Notes: generated by a model not told the origin, from the sequence alone. Numbered from the stretch's first letter, positions 28,918 to 39,699 are shown. The stretch is 64,000 nt of DNA from Symbiodinium natans (GCA_905221605.1 CAJNDS010000335.1:1417430-1481429), one strand, 5' to 3'. Numbers and translations are program-made.

Positions 28918-29019
28918 TCAGGGTCAATGTACCTAAATGGCGAATACTTGGGCCTTCTAGCATCTCCTGTACAGGGACCCTTCGGGCCCGTATCTCATAG
29001 TGAGGGACGTGGACTCTTC
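28918..29019. repeat. MITE family E copy
   Basis: CAGGGTCAATGTACCTAAAT and inner TACTTGGGCCTTCTAG; diverged right end GGACGTGGACTCTT. Confidence 0.6.
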
Positions 29020-29030
29020 GGTTTAGGGTC

Positions 29031-29117
29031 TACAAGGAGGGGCGCCCTTGCTATACTAACTGTAGTTAAGGGACTTATAGCCCAATTTAGGACCCTTATT
29101 AGAACCCCTCCTTGTAG
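29031..29117. repeat. MITE family C copy, short
   Basis: TACAAGGAGGGGCGCCCTTG mirrored by AACCCCTCCTTGTAG. Confidence 0.8.
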
Positions 29118-29133
29118 AGTTTGGGGTTCAGGG

Positions 29134-29238
29134 TTGTTGAACGAGGACACGCAAGCAACGCTGTCCAGGGCGCAAGTGAGGAAAGGGGTTCTGCCGAGCC
29201 TTCTAGCTGGTAGACGCCAGCATAAGCGTGGAGCATTG
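29134..29238 (+). CDS. Candidate exon, basic
   Basis: LLNEDTQATLSRAQVRKGVL then PSLLAGRRQHKRGAL, open across 105 bp. Confidence 0.45.
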
Positions 29239-29401
29239 CCCTAAACATCCCTAAACCCTCAACCCTCAACCCTAAGCCTTCAACCCTAAACCCTCAACCC
29301 TAAACCTCAAACCCTCAACCCTGGACCTTCTACCCTCAAGCCTTATAAAGCTTCGACTCTGAACCCTACACCCAGTACACAGGTTCCCACGTACCAGCCT
29401 A

Positions 29402-29540
29402 CTTGGAGGTTCATGGTGCTTATAATTATGATAAGTGTACTGATAACCTACATATGAGCCCTTTTAAGTGCCCTAATATGTTTATCATTGGGGTACAAGT
29501 ACAGATATAGTTGGGTGATTAAGTACCATGAACCTCCAAA
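29402..29540. repeat. MITE family B copy
   Basis: CTTGGAGGTTCATGGTGC mirrored by GTACCATGAACCTCCAAA. Confidence 0.9.
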
Positions 29541-29879
29541 TACTGGTTGAGCGGAAAGGGATGGCTGGCAAAGGCATGTAGCAGACACAGGCCTAAGAAT
29601 GCCCTCAGCCCCTACAGTTCTTTCAGCAAAAATCTGACGAAAGCCCTAAACCTAGGGTTTTAGGGTTTCGGGTTTAGGGTTTAGGGTTCAGGGTTCAGGG
29701 TTTAGGGTTTAGGGTTTAGCGCTGAACCCAGACTCTATCACTCCTAAAGCCAAACCCGAACTAAACCGTGCAGCCAGAAACCCTAATTCCGAAGCCTCTG
29801 TTTTTTGTTTCCTAAAGGCCTGGGCTAAGTGACTAAGGCCCACGTAAGTGAAAGGTAAGAATATAGTTTTGTCAAGTAT

Positions 29880-30420
29880 GTGCAGAAATATAGACCCGCA
29901 TGTGTGTGTGTGTGTATAGATATTGATATAAACAAACAGAAGTATAAATTTACATGTATATATATACATATGTATCATATATACAGATATATTTTGTATA
30001 CATGTGTAGGCACATTAAGGTTGAATCGTGCAAACGGCTTCCGTTTTTCGAACTGCATGAGGTGCTCGCTCTCTCTTTCTCTCTCTAGGAGTTGTTTCGG
30101 CTGGTTTGGTGGACAGGTTTCGCGAGGTTAGATTCACGCTGTCATGAACACCTCAATGATTGGTACCTTTCCCACGTTCATTCATTCACACACTCCTTAT
30201 AATGCAAGATTCATGCGTTCGTGTGTTCTTCATTCACTCCCTCGTTACGTTCATAAGTTCATTGAAATCACGCACTCGCGAGCTCATTTGTATTTCAATT
30301 CACTTTATTCACTTCACTTTTAGTGTATATATATATGTGTATATACGCGCGCATAGAAAGTTTAAGAAAGGCAAAAGGCTTTTGTCATTAGAAAGGTATG
30401 GGTTTATCTAAGTAGGGTTG
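29880..30420. repeat. AT-rich stretch with GT/TA microsatellites
   Basis: GT run at ~29900, TATATA at ~29960-29990 and ~30325-30350, and a CATTCATTCA-like region between. No credible gene; the open frames are compositional. Confidence 0.7.
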
Positions 30421-30493
30421 GCAGTGTAGAGTATAGGGCTTTTTGGGGCTTCAGGCCCTGAACCCTCAACCCTCAACCCTAAACCCTAAACAG

Positions 30494-30526
30494 GTGGCCC
30501 CCGAGGAAACAGAGACGCGGCGGCAG
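30494..30526 (+). CDS. Candidate micro-exon
   Basis: VAPEETETRRQ exactly between CCCTAAACAG and CAG/GTAGCA, phase 0 at both ends. Confidence 0.5.
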
Positions 30527-30644
30527 GTAGCAGGTTCATGTCGAGACATTTGGTAGGCCAGGGGACTAAAGGAGGGACCCTTACAAGTGACCTCAGGGCT
30601 CATTCTGTAGGGGCTACTTAGGTATCTAGGGACTGTATAAGGAG

Positions 30645-30760
30645 CTTGAAGGATCGTGGGACTTAGTAAGTGGGGTTATAAGTAGGATAACTATACTTAT
30701 AAATACAAGCCCACTTAATGTACTTATTACCCCACTTACTAAGTGCCCCGATCCTCCAAG
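30645..30760. repeat. MITE family D copy
   Basis: CTTGAAGGATCGTGGGACTT mirrored by AGTGCCCCGATCCTCCAAG. Confidence 0.9.
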
Positions 30761-31023
30761 TATGTATATATATATATATTTATTTATTTATTTATTTATT
30801 ATTTATATGTGTTTATAGGGCTTATATAGGAGAACCAGATTGAGGGCCCCTTCTAGGGGTCGCTCCTTATACCCCCTTAAGTAGGGTTCCCTCAAGCCCT
30901 CGCAGCCGAAACCGTCGAGGGCTTCGGGTTTGGGGTTGAGGGCTTAGGGCTTAGGGCTTAGGGCTTAGGGTTTAGGGTTTAGGGTTTAGGGTTTAGGGTT
31001 TACCCACATCAGGGCCCGTTTTG

Positions 31024-31119
31024 GGTAGTTTGTTCAAAGCCCCTTGTAGTAGGGATGCCCGGAAAGAGATCGTCACTCAAAGGGCTGGCCATGTGGGGCA
31101 TCGGGTTGAGGCATTTTAG
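31024..31119 (+). CDS. Candidate exon
   Basis: GSLFKAPCSRDARKEIVTQR then AGHVGHRVEAF and TAG; the stop is formed at the edge of TTTAGGG-type repeat. Confidence 0.5.
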   Translation, partial: GSLFKAPCSRDARKEIVTQRAGHVGHRVEAF

Positions 31120-31510
31120 GGCTGAGGGTTTAAGGCAGACGCTTGGGTTTTAGGGTTTGGGGTTCAGGGTATTGGGGTGTTTAATTGGAGATTTATGGGA
31201 AGTTCGACGTACTTCGGGCTATCATCACCTTAAACACGGCTATCACAACAGTTGCCCTACTCATAGCCCCAGGCATAACTACCCATGAGCCTCCAAGCAC
31301 GGTCATGAGCCCCAAACCCCAGACCCGAAACCCCAAACCCCAAACCCTGAACCCTGAACCCTAAACCCCCTAAACCAAAACCCTAAACCCCCTAAACCCT
31401 AAACCCCCTAAACCCCAAACCCCCCAAACCCTAAAGCCCCTAAACCCTAAAGCCCCCAAACCCTAAACCCCAAACCCGAAACCCTAAACCCCCTAAACTC
31501 CTAAACCCTA

Positions 31511-31555
31511 AAGGTTAAGCTTGAGGAAGGCTTCAGCCTTAGGAACTTAACATCT
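31511..31555 (+). CDS. Candidate exon, short
   Basis: KVKLEEGFSLRNLTS, C-strand array left and G-strand array right. Confidence 0.4.
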
Positions 31556-31603
31556 AGGGTTTAGGGTTTAGGGCTAGGGTTTAGGGTTTAGGGTTTAGGG
31601 CTA

Positions 31604-31680
31604 CGGTTCCTGAAGTTTGGGGAGGAGAATAGCCTCAACTGGAGCCTATTGACCCTAAGCCTTATGAGCCTCATTTCCTA
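31604..31680 (+). CDS. Candidate exon
   Basis: RFLKFGEENSLNWSLLTLSL then MSLIS, donor CCTA/GTAGGA. Confidence 0.5.
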
Positions 31681-31912
31681 GTAGGATCAAATCCTTGGCG
31701 ATTGAACCACTGGGTAAGTCCCGTGAAGCTAAAGCCACCTACAGGGCCGGGGGGGTGTGGGGGGTTATAGAGCTTAGGGGTTTAGGGTTGAGAGTGTAAG
31801 ACCCTGAACCCTAAACCCTAAACCCTAAACACTAAACCCTAAACCCTAATCCCTAAACCCTAAACACTAAACCCTAAACCCTAAACCCTGATTGGGGCTT
31901 TGGGTTTAGCAG

Positions 31913-31991
31913 CCGTTGAGGAGAGAAACGAGTCCAGAGCCACCTGGATAGCCTACGACCCCCGCATCTTCGAAGAGGAGGCAGGGGCTTC
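31913..31991 (+). CDS. Candidate exon
   Basis: After GGTTTAGCAG reads VEERNESRATWIAYDPRIFE then EEA. C-strand array left, G-strand right, donor within TTCG/GTTTAG. Confidence 0.6.
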
Positions 31992-32502
31992 GGTTTAGGG
32001 TTTAGGGCTTAGGGTTTTTGGTTTGGGGTTTAGGGGTTTAGGGTTTAGGGTCCAGGCCAGTTTCAGGCTTAGGGTTTAGGGTTTAAGGCTCAGGGTCTAC
32101 AGTCATGTACCCAATGTAGTATCTACTTGGATATTGGGTCCCTAAGGCTACTATCTCTAAATGATGGTCCGTTCTGGGGCACCGGAAATAAGAGGGGCGT
32201 AACGACGCAAATGATTGCTTTCTACCCCGGTTAGGGTTGAGATGTCAGGGTTTAGGGGGTTAGGTACGATGGAGCCCCAAACATCAGCAGGAACATAAAG
32301 TCCCGAAAGCCCGCATAATCCGCCACACCACCCCCACATCTCTCCCGCGCTAGAGCTGGCTTGCTTTCTGGGATCGTAACTAAACCCCTATATGCTACCG
32401 GGAAGCTTTAGTAGGTACTAAGAAACCGTAAACCGAGGAACTCAAAATACGCAGGTTCCGTAAAGGCAAACCATAGGGGCTTTAGGGCTCCCACACTATA
32501 TA

Positions 32503-32612
32503 CTTGCTAGCCCAGTGGTGCCCTTTACCCTTTTTTTGGTCATGGGTTCCGTTCTAAAATAACCTAGCCAAGAAGGGTGCCCTTGTTATGATATGGTTAT
32601 TGGGCTACCAAG
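32503..32612. repeat. MITE family F copy
   Basis: CTTGCTAGCCCAGTGGTGCC mirrored by TTATTGGGCTACCAAG. Confidence 0.88.
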
Positions 32613-32757
32613 CATAACTTAGAGGGCCAAGAAGCCTTAGTTGGCACAAGTTGGCCCCAATGGGCATTAACGTTTTATCCTTAGCTGTCCTTTCCTTTGT
32701 GAGGGCTTAAGCCGCTGCATGCACCAGGAACCTCCTGTAACACCCAAAGGTTAAAGC

Positions 32758-32829
32758 TTCTACACCCGAGACAAGCAAGTGAGACAGCGACATAGTGTCA
32801 GAAGAGCATCGGATTTGACAAAAACCTAA
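32758..32829 (+). CDS. Candidate exon, basic
   Basis: FYTRDKQVRQRHSVRRASDL then TKT and TAA. Confidence 0.45.
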   Translation, partial: FYTRDKQVRQRHSVRRASDLTKT

Positions 32830-33116
32830 ATCTGAAGGCGACACGCTTAGGGTTTAGAGGTTGAGTGCTCCCTTCCCCCCTACCCCCCTACGTGAAGTTT
32901 CCCCTTAGTTCTGTGTTAAGCCTTGCATGATAAACAGGCAGCCGTACGAGGTACAACCTCAACCCTAAAGCCCTAGAGTGAAGGTTAAGGCTTGAGGTTG
33001 GTTGGTTGGTTAAACCCTAAACCCTAAACCCTAAACCCTAAACCCTAAACCCTAAACCCTCTTAAGGGTTTGGGGGCTTAGGGTAGGGCAGCGTGAGGTT
33101 CCAAGAAGAGCAGCCC

Positions 33117-33430
33117 CTTGGGATGCTGCCCCTTATACTAAGAGTCCTTGATAGGGAGTTTAATGGGGTGTACTAGAACCCCTTAGTTAGGGTTTAGGGT
33201 TTAGGGTTTAGGGTTTAGGGTTTAGGGTTTAGGGTTTAGGGTTTAGGGTTTAGGATTTAGGGTTTAGGGTTTAGGGTTTAGGGTTTAGGGTTTAGGGTTC
33301 AGGGTTCAGGGTTCAGGGTTTGGGGGGCCTCCTTACTGTACTAACTGCAGTTAAGGGACTTTTAGCCTAGGGGGCCCCTCCTTGTAGAACCCCTATTAAG
33401 GACTGTTAGTACAAGGGAGAACATCCCAAG
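33117..33430. repeat. MITE family A interrupted by a TTTAGGG array and a family C fragment
   Basis: Termini CTTGGGATGCTGCCCCTTA and GGGAGAACATCCCAAG are intact. Inside lie about 19 TTTAGGG-type units (33187-33320) and a 5'-truncated family C element (33323-33387). Confidence 0.85.
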
Positions 33431-33491
33431 CAGTCCCCTGAAATCCCAAAACATGGGCTTTCCTCTGGCTGGCTCTTAGGACTTTAACCTT

Positions 33492-33588
33492 TGTACCCTA
33501 AACCCTAAACCCTAAACCCTAAACCCTAAACCCTAAACCCTAAACCCTAAACCCTAAACCCTAAACCCTAAACCCTAAACCCTAAACC
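33492..33588 (+). repeat. CCCTAAA array
   Basis: About 14 perfect units. Confidence 0.95.
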
Positions 33589-33589
33589 A

Positions 33590-33670
33590 AACTGCAACAA
33601 GGAGCCCTACAGTTCTACTTTTAGGAGAGGTTCAGAAGTCAGCCAAGCAAGCACCCTGAAGTGTAGGTGG
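33590..33670 (+). CDS. Candidate exon
   Basis: NCNKEPYSSTFRRGSEVSQA then STLKCRW directly after the C-strand array. Confidence 0.5.
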
Positions 33671-33819
33671 GCAGGGGGTGTGAGGGGGGAAGGGGGAGGG
33701 GATCCCATACCCGATCGAGGGCTCTAGACTCTAGACCAAAACCCTTAACCCTTAACCCTAAACCCTAAACCCTTAACCCTAAACCCTAAACCCTGACAGT
33801 GGAGAGTAGGGCATCCCAG

Positions 33820-33887
33820 AGGAGCATGACGACTCGGAACTGGGCAAGCTCCGGAGGGAGGTCATCGGCTTAAGGCCACGACTGCAG
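33820..33887 (+). CDS. Candidate exon, acidic, related to 20980
   Basis: After GCATCCCAG reads EHDDSELGKLRREVIGLRPR. C-strand array left, G-strand array right. Confidence 0.55.
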
Positions 33888-34091
33888 GGGTTTAGGGTTT
33901 GGGGTTTAGGGTTTAGGGTTGAGAGTCTAGGGTTCAGGGTCTAGGGTTTGGGGTTGAGGGTTTAGGGTTGAGAGTCTAGGGTTTTGGGTCTAGGGTTTGG
34001 GGGTTTAGGGTTTATTGTTTAGGGTTTGGGGTTTAGGGTTTTGGGTTTTGGGCTGTTTAGAGTTTAATTTTTAGGGTTCGGGGTTTAGGGT

Positions 34092-34160
34092 TCCCTGCGA
34101 AACTGCGGTCCCTTTAACTTGGAACCTGCCAGCCGACACCCTGAAGGCATGTCTGACATG
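34092..34160 (+). CDS. Candidate exon
   Basis: SLRNCGPFNLEPASRHPEGM then SDM, G-strand repeats on both sides. Confidence 0.45.
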
Positions 34161-34256
34161 AGGTTTAGGGTTTAGGGTTTAGGGTTTAGGGTTTAGGGTT
34201 TAGGGTTTAGGGTTTAGGGTTTAGGGTTTAGGGTTTAGGGTTTAGGGTTTAGGGTT
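34161..34256 (+). repeat. TTTAGGG array
   Basis: About 13 perfect units. Confidence 0.95.
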
Positions 34257-34288
34257 AGGTTCTCAAGGGATTAAAGCTCGCACCCCTA

Positions 34289-34405
34289 CTTGGAGGTTCC
34301 TGGTACTCAACAAGCCAAGTACAACTGTACTGATAACCCCATATTAGGGCAATTTGGGGTAGAAGTGCAGTTATAATTGGGTTATAAGTGCCCTGAACCT
34401 CCAAG
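34289..34405. repeat. MITE family B copy
   Basis: CTTGGAGGTTCCTGGTACTC mirrored by AGTGCCCTGAACCTCCAAG. Confidence 0.9.
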
Positions 34406-34589
34406 CAAGGTTGTACCCCTAAAGGTTCCCCGTAATATACTCCGAATATTGCCTTGAGCCTAAACCCTAAACCCTAAACCCCGAAACCCGAAACCCGAAA
34501 CCCGAAACCCGAAACCCTGGCCCTCAAGGTTCCCAAAACCCAAGGTACAATTCCTTAAAAGTCCACGGTACAACCTTTGGACGGGGTTT

Positions 34590-34725
34590 GGGGGCAATAG
34601 GTGTCGGAAGAATTACTTATGGTATTCCCATATGGTCCCTTTATCACTATACCATCATTGCCCCCAAGACCCTATTCTATTTATTATGGCCCCTGTATTA
34701 CTTTCTCCGGAGCCAAGCTTGAGGC
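34590..34725. repeat. MITE-like family L copy
   Basis: GGTGTCGGAAGAATTACTTA and ATGGTCCCTTTATCACTATA are shared with 25845 and 39335. Confidence 0.5.
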
Positions 34726-34840
34726 TTTTTTTGTATTCTCGCTTTCTACCCGCACGTTATCCGACTGACGTCTTCGTTTTCGGATTGGCGCCACCCTAAA
34801 CCCTAAACCCTAAACCCTAAACCCTAAACCGATTGACCAA

Positions 34841-34897
34841 ATGAACGAACCTTTCTTCTCCTCCCAGGATGGGCTATTCGACCCCCTAATCCTTTAA
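34841..34897 (+). CDS. Candidate short frame, low confidence
   Basis: MNEPFFSSQDGLFDPLIL and TAA with an internal CTCCCAG. Confidence 0.3.
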   Translation: MNEPFFSSQDGLFDPLIL

Positions 34898-35059
34898 AAA
34901 AGGGCCTTTGTAGTACTGTAGGGCTGCTTATATGGGGTTTTTTTGGGCCTAAAAGCCCATCCTGGTCCGGTTGCGGTTGCGTTCGCACGTTTAGGGTTTA
35001 GGGTTTAGGGTTTTAGGGTTTAGGGTTTAGGGTTTAGGGTTTAGGGTTTAGGGTTTAGG

Positions 35060-35375
35060 GTTTAGCAATCCGCCTCTTCCTTTTCCGGTTGCACGTTTTT
35101 TCGACTGGCGCCTTCGTTTTGCGGATTGGCGCCATGTTGGGTTTCGGATTGGGTGTTTTGGACGTGAATGTTGGACAGACTGTTTTGGTTTCTGTCTCGG
35201 CGGGTGTCCGCGCTAATTTTTGGCCCCCGCGTTTTCCGACTCAGGCCTGTGCGTTTTCTGAATATGCCCGGTGCGTTCTCTGTCTCAGTCCTTCCGTTTT
35301 CTGATTGGAGCCTTCCGTTCTGCTGCGCACGCTTTTTCTGACTCAGCCTTCGCCTGTTGAGAACGGAATTAAACA
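35060..35375. repeat. Irregular repeat of CGTTTTC-type units
   Basis: CGTTTTCCGACTCAGGCC-like and CGTTTTGCGGATTGGCGCC-like units recur at irregular spacing, with another at ~34770. Open frames on both strands are by-products; no gene is claimed. Confidence 0.6.
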
Positions 35376-35614
35376 TTGAGAACTCTAAACCCTAAACCTT
35401 AAACCCGAAGCCCTACATAAAAGACCTAAACCTTCCACCTTAAACCCTAATCAAACCTGAAAACTTAAACCTTAGACTCCTAACCCGAAATCCGAAACCC
35501 TAAACCCTACACCTGAACCCTCAAAAAAGAGTCAATGAAAGCCCTAACAAGCCCTAGACGATAAACCCTAAACCCTAAACCTTGGGCTCTAAACCCACCG
35601 GCAGTGCCGTGCAG

Positions 35615-35702
35615 GAACCAAGTTGATCTGCTTGCTCGTCATCTGAGTGGCAGGGACCTCGCGAGCTTGGGGCGATTCCAGCGTGACATCAGCATGCCGT
35701 AG
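35615..35702 (+). CDS. Candidate exon, possibly C-terminal
   Basis: After GTGCCGTGCAG reads NQVDLLARHLSGRDLASLGR then FQRDISMP and TAG. Good third-position bias up to the stop, which is not made from telomeric repeat, so this may be a true end. Confidence 0.55.
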
Positions 35703-35983
35703 CCCCGCACCGACACTTACTTTATACTCTTTTAGTTTTAGGGTTTAGGGATTAGGGTTTCGGGATTAGGGCTTAGGGTTTAGGGATTAGGGTTTAGGGT
35801 TGGGGTTTGGGGTTTGGGGTTTGGGGTTTGGGGTTTGGGGTTTGGGGTTTGGGGTTACTGAGGTTGTTTGAGTACTATATTCAATACTTTTGTTGGTTCC
35901 GGGTGCCGGGTTACTATTCTAGCTACTTATACCTCGACTCCAAAGTAGGGTAAAGTAGGTTTTTTGACAAATCCTCAACCCGA

Positions 35984-36112
35984 ATGTCTAAGAACTCACA
36001 AGGCTGTGAGGCCCTTGTCAGGTTGCTGAGGGCTCGATGGCTTGCATGCTTTTGGATTTGGCACTTTACGAGTGGGGTCGGGCTGATGTTACAGTACCGA
36101 CTTGCAGCCTGA
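35984..36112 (+). CDS. Candidate exon
   Basis: MSKNSQGCEALVRLLRARWL then ACFWIWH and on to TGA; 42 codons open. Confidence 0.4.
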   Translation: MSKNSQGCEALVRLLRARWLACFWIWHFTSGVGLMLQYRLAA

Positions 36113-36216
36113 AGCCCTATAATTTGTTTGCACCCTTTAATTGGGGTTTAGGGTTTAGGGTTTAGGGTCTATAGAGTATAGGGCCCGCAACCCAAGCCCT
36201 TACCCTGACGTAGCAG

Positions 36217-36321
36217 CGGGTGCGGCAAGCCAGCGCCACTTCTGGCGCCCAAGAGACCCGACCGGGTTCTTGCTATTGCACAGCAGACTTCCTAGGAAGA
36301 CCCGCTTTTTGGAGGTTCATG
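36217..36321 (+). CDS. Chain E exon 1
   Basis: After CGTAGCAG reads AASQRHFWRPRDPTGFLLLH then SRLPRKTRFLEVH. Its last bases are the family B terminus; donor CATG/GTACTT. Confidence 0.55.
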
Positions 36322-36445
36322 GTACTTAATTACCGAAGTACACTGTACTTCTATCCCAATTAGAACCGTATTAGGGCCCTCACAGGCTTAGAAGTGGTTG
36401 TAAGTACAGGTACAATTTGGGTTACAAGTGCCATGAACCTCCAAG
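36305..36445 (+). repeat. MITE family B acting as a possible intron (36322-36445)
   Basis: CTTTTTGGAGGTTCATGG mirrored by GCCATGAACCTCCAAG. GT is in the left terminus, AG is the right end, and phase is kept across it. Confidence 0.8.
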
Positions 36446-36560
36446 TAAGGTTGTTTAAATCACTTGCGATTTCCCTGCACTCGCATGCCCTGGGGGGGGG
36501 CTTTGCAGTTGGTGTCTGTGTAGAATTGAAATCTCCGAGTAAATTCCTCAGGCCTCCTGG
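36446..36560 (+). CDS. Chain E exon 2
   Basis: RLFKSLAISLHSHALGGGFA then VGVCVELKSPSKFLRPPG. The frame runs on into a family C MITE and ends TAA at 36591. Confidence 0.55.
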
Positions 36561-36562
36561 CT

Positions 36563-36687
36563 TACAAGCAGGGACCTGCTTACTGTACTAACTGTAGTTA
36601 CGGGACTTATAACCTAATTTAGGATCCTTATAGCCCAATTTAGGGCTCTGAGAACTCCACTGATAACTAGGAAGCCCCTCCTTGTAC
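36563..36687. repeat. MITE family C copy
   Basis: TACAAGCAGGGACCTGCTTA mirrored by GGAAGCCCCTCCTTGTA. Confidence 0.85.
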
Positions 36688-37159
36688 CCTAGGAGCCCGA
36701 AACCCCAACAACGCCTAGGCACCGAAGGTTGGGTTTCAGTCCACCCCAATCTCCTTGTTTTTTCGGTTTAGGGTTTAGGGTTTAGGGTTTAGGGTTTGGG
36801 GTTTAGGGTTCAGGGTTTAGGGTTTAGGGTTTAGGGTTTAGGGTTTAGTAACAGTAGGGTTCAGGGCTCAGAGTGTATGAGGAGGTACGGGCTTAGCGCC
36901 TAAGCTTGTTCTTCATGGGCTGTTGGACAAGGCATCTTGAATCAGGAGCAGTGCAAGCCCTGCGGTAAACCGTAGACCCCTCCCGTCCCTAAACCCTAAA
37001 TACTGACCCCTGAATTATTTATGGTGCGCTGGCTGTTTGTGGGTGTGTGTTGAGGGCTGATGGTTTAGAGTTTAGGGTCTTCAACGGTTTAAGGTTTAGG
37101 GTCTGAAGGGTTTAGGGCTTTTAGGGTCTTCAAGGTTTAGGGTTCGAAAGACATGCCCA

Positions 37160-37270
37160 ACTAGGATGCCCAGTAGTGCCCTTATTCCCTTTTTGAGGGG
37201 TTAAGGTTCCCTTCTAAACCCCTTTGAGCCAAAAAGGGCACCCTTTTTAATCCTAGGTTACTGGACAGCC
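37160..37270. repeat. MITE family F copy, diverged
   Basis: CTAGGATGCCCAGTAGTGCC mirrored by GGTTACTGGACAGCCGG. Confidence 0.65.
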
Positions 37271-37577
37271 GGGAAAGACATCCCCAAAGACCCCCCCCCC
37301 AGCCACCCTGCTAATGCGGTTGACACCACATCCCGCAAAGGCGTCTAATTGCTGCAACGAGCGAGGAGTTGATGTTGCCAGGCCTTTGCGGAGTTCAGCC
37401 CTAAACCCTAAACCCTAAACCCTAAACCCTAAACCCCAAACCCTAAACCCTAAACCCTAAACCCTAAACCCTAAAGGCTCATTCAGGGCAACGGGAGGGG
37501 GTTTCAAGGGGGGTCTAGGGTTTAGGGTTTACTGTTTAGGGTTTAGAATTTTGGGTTTAGGGGGGGCCCGGGGGTTA

Positions 37578-37685
37578 GGTAACCCAAGGTTCCCGATTGC
37601 TCTTAAGGCTCCCTCAGCTTCCCTATGGTTCTGTAGGTACCCACCCCCATGAATCCCCCTCCCTTAACGACCCAATGATACATTT
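37578..37685. repeat. MITE-like family K copy
   Basis: AACCCAAGGTTCCCGATTGC and CTCAGCTTCCCTATGG resemble the other K copies. Confidence 0.45.
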
Positions 37686-38053
37686 GGTGATTTCTCTAAT
37701 TATGGTCCTTTTTGGGGTCCTTATTTTAGGGCGGCCCGCTCTTATTTGGGGTACCCAACAGGGGACCCTAATGTAGAGAACTGACCATCTAGACCGTGCT
37801 TAGGGTTTTGGGTTTCGGGTTTAGGTTTAGAGAGGCCAAACGAAGTCGTAAAATTGGCTTTCGCGTGTCCTCTGAACGACCCAGACTTCGGGCCTCGGAT
37901 TTTGTTGGTACAGGCGCCCCAACCCCCCCAAACCAGGTTTGGGGATTAGGGTTTGGGGTTTGGGGGTTTGGGTGTCTAGGGGGTTCTCCCGGTAGAATCC
38001 TCAACCCTAGTATACTTGCAATCTTGAGTACGTACCCAACTACGTACTCCTTC

Positions 38054-38184
38054 TACAAGGAGGGGCCCCCTTACTATACCAACTGTAGTTAAGGGACTTT
38101 TGACCTAGTTTAGGATCCTTATAACCCAATTTAGGGCTCTTACAACTCCACTTGTAACTAGTAACTAGGGGGCCCCTCCTTGTA
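38054..38184. repeat. MITE family C copy
   Basis: TACAAGGAGGGGCCCCCTTA mirrored by GGGGGCCCCTCCTTGTAG. Confidence 0.92.
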
Positions 38185-38441
38185 GTTCAGCAATTCAGCA
38201 AGCCCATATGGGAGTCTACCAAAATAAGGGACCCCTAAAAGCGGCCCCCAAGTAGTAGAAGTGACATATAAACAGGGACCCCAATAATTAAGGTACCCCT
38301 AAACCGTAAACCCTAAACCCTAAACCCTAGACCCTAAACCCTAAACCCTACTAGACCCTAGACCCTAAGCCCTAAGCCTCAAACCCTACTGCCTAGTCAA
38401 CATTGTTGTTTACTGCTCGTTGACCCGTACCCCTCTTCAGC

Positions 38442-38476
38442 AAAGTAGCAAAAACTCCGCCCAGGGCCCAGTCGGG
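38442..38476 (+). CDS. Candidate micro-exon, low confidence
   Basis: KVAKTPPRAQS between CCTCTTCAG and G-strand repeat. Confidence 0.35.
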
Positions 38477-38528
38477 TTTAGGGTTCAGGGTTTAGAGTTT
38501 AGGGTTCAGGGTTTGGGGAAACTCCTTA

Positions 38529-38648
38529 CTCAAAGGATCAGGGGACTTAGTAAGTGGGGTTTTTAGTAGCGTAAGTATACGTTTAATTTCTTACAAGCCC
38601 ACTTAAGGTACTTATGGCCCTGCTTACTAAGTGCCCCGATCCTCCAAG
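38529..38648. repeat. MITE family D copy
   Basis: CTCAAAGGATCAGGGGACTT mirrored by AAGTGCCCCGATCCTCCAAG. Confidence 0.92.
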
Positions 38649-38955
38649 TGGAGACCCCAGACTTTGTTTACGGTTTTTAGCACCCAGAGAAAGCCTTGAT
38701 TCTCCTCTGTGAGGGTTAGATTTCCTGTTAAGCCCGATAGCAGCCTCGGACAGATTAAGTCAGATGAGTCACCCACTCAAAACCCTTAGCCGTAAATCCG
38801 CGCGGGGATTATTCGGTTGAGGTTCCGGGTGTTGGGTTAGGCTCTAGTTTAGGGTCTCAGGAATGTCGGGTTTGGGGGTTGGTGTTCAGGGGTGTAACTA
38901 GACCCTCTTAGTCTGACTCTCAGTGCCCTTAAATGAAATACACCCCCCCCTCCCC

Positions 38956-39104
38956 TAAACCCTAAACCCTAAACCCTAAACCCTAAACCCTAAACCCTAA
39001 ACCCTAAACCCTAAACCCTAAACCATAAACCATAAACCATAAACCATAAACCCTAACCCTAAACCCTAAACCCTAAACCCTAAACCCTAAACCCTAAACC
39101 CTAA
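38956..39104 (+). repeat. CCCTAAA array with four CCATAAA units
   Basis: Continuous C-strand repeat; AACCATAAACCATAAACC marks a local expansion of a variant unit. Confidence 0.95.
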
Positions 39105-39235
39105 CTTCCCCCCTGTAAGTGCACTTAGGGTAAGGGCCTAGGGGACTCGGGGAGGTTTGGCCTGGCATCGAACCGTCACTTGCATTGCCGTTGCATGTCT
39201 CTGGGCCTACCAATCCAACAAGGCAGGCCTTGTTG

Positions 39236-39327
39236 ATTTAGGGTTTAGGGTTTAGGGTTTAGGGTTTAGGGTTTAGGGTTTAGGGTTTAGGGTTTAGGGT
39301 TTAGGGTTTAGGGTTTAGGGTTTAGGG
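39236..39327 (+). repeat. TTTAGGG array
   Basis: About 13 perfect units. Confidence 0.95.
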
Positions 39328-39592
39328 GTTGATGTAAGGGTCGGAATACTTCCGAATTAGTGTTACTTATGGTCCCTCTGTACTTTTTGCCATATCCCCC
39401 TCAACAAGCAACCTGTTTTATTCTTAAGGCACCTTTAATACTCCAAACCCGGGTCTCGGGTTGAGGGTTGCGGTTTTTGGGCTTTGGTTATAGCCCCCTA
39501 ATAGCCGACAGAATCCGAAGAGTAGGTGCAAGGGGAACCCAAACCATAGACATCCGAAACCCTAAGCCCTAAGCCCTAAACCGCTTACGGAG

Positions 39593-39635
39593 CCCTCAAG
39601 ACGGCAAAAGCTCACTTGGCCAGTGTCGTGTCGCA
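39593..39635 (+). CDS. Chain B exon 1
   Basis: LKTAKAHLASVVS, donor TCGCA/GTGAGA. Open frame extends left to 39580 (TAYGA). Confidence 0.55.
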
Positions 39636-39699
39636 GTGAGAAGAGGTGAAGGGAATGTTTAGAAGGGGGTTTACGGTTCAGGGTGTATACGGTACTGAA

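Noticed and set aside
29709-30411. Frames rich in Tyr, Ile, Thr and His
   Set aside because: TA/GT microsatellites and AT-rich DNA without coding bias.
32157-32339. Minus-strand 60-codon frame
   Set aside because: No splice context or third-position bias; plus-strand sequence gives no exon either.
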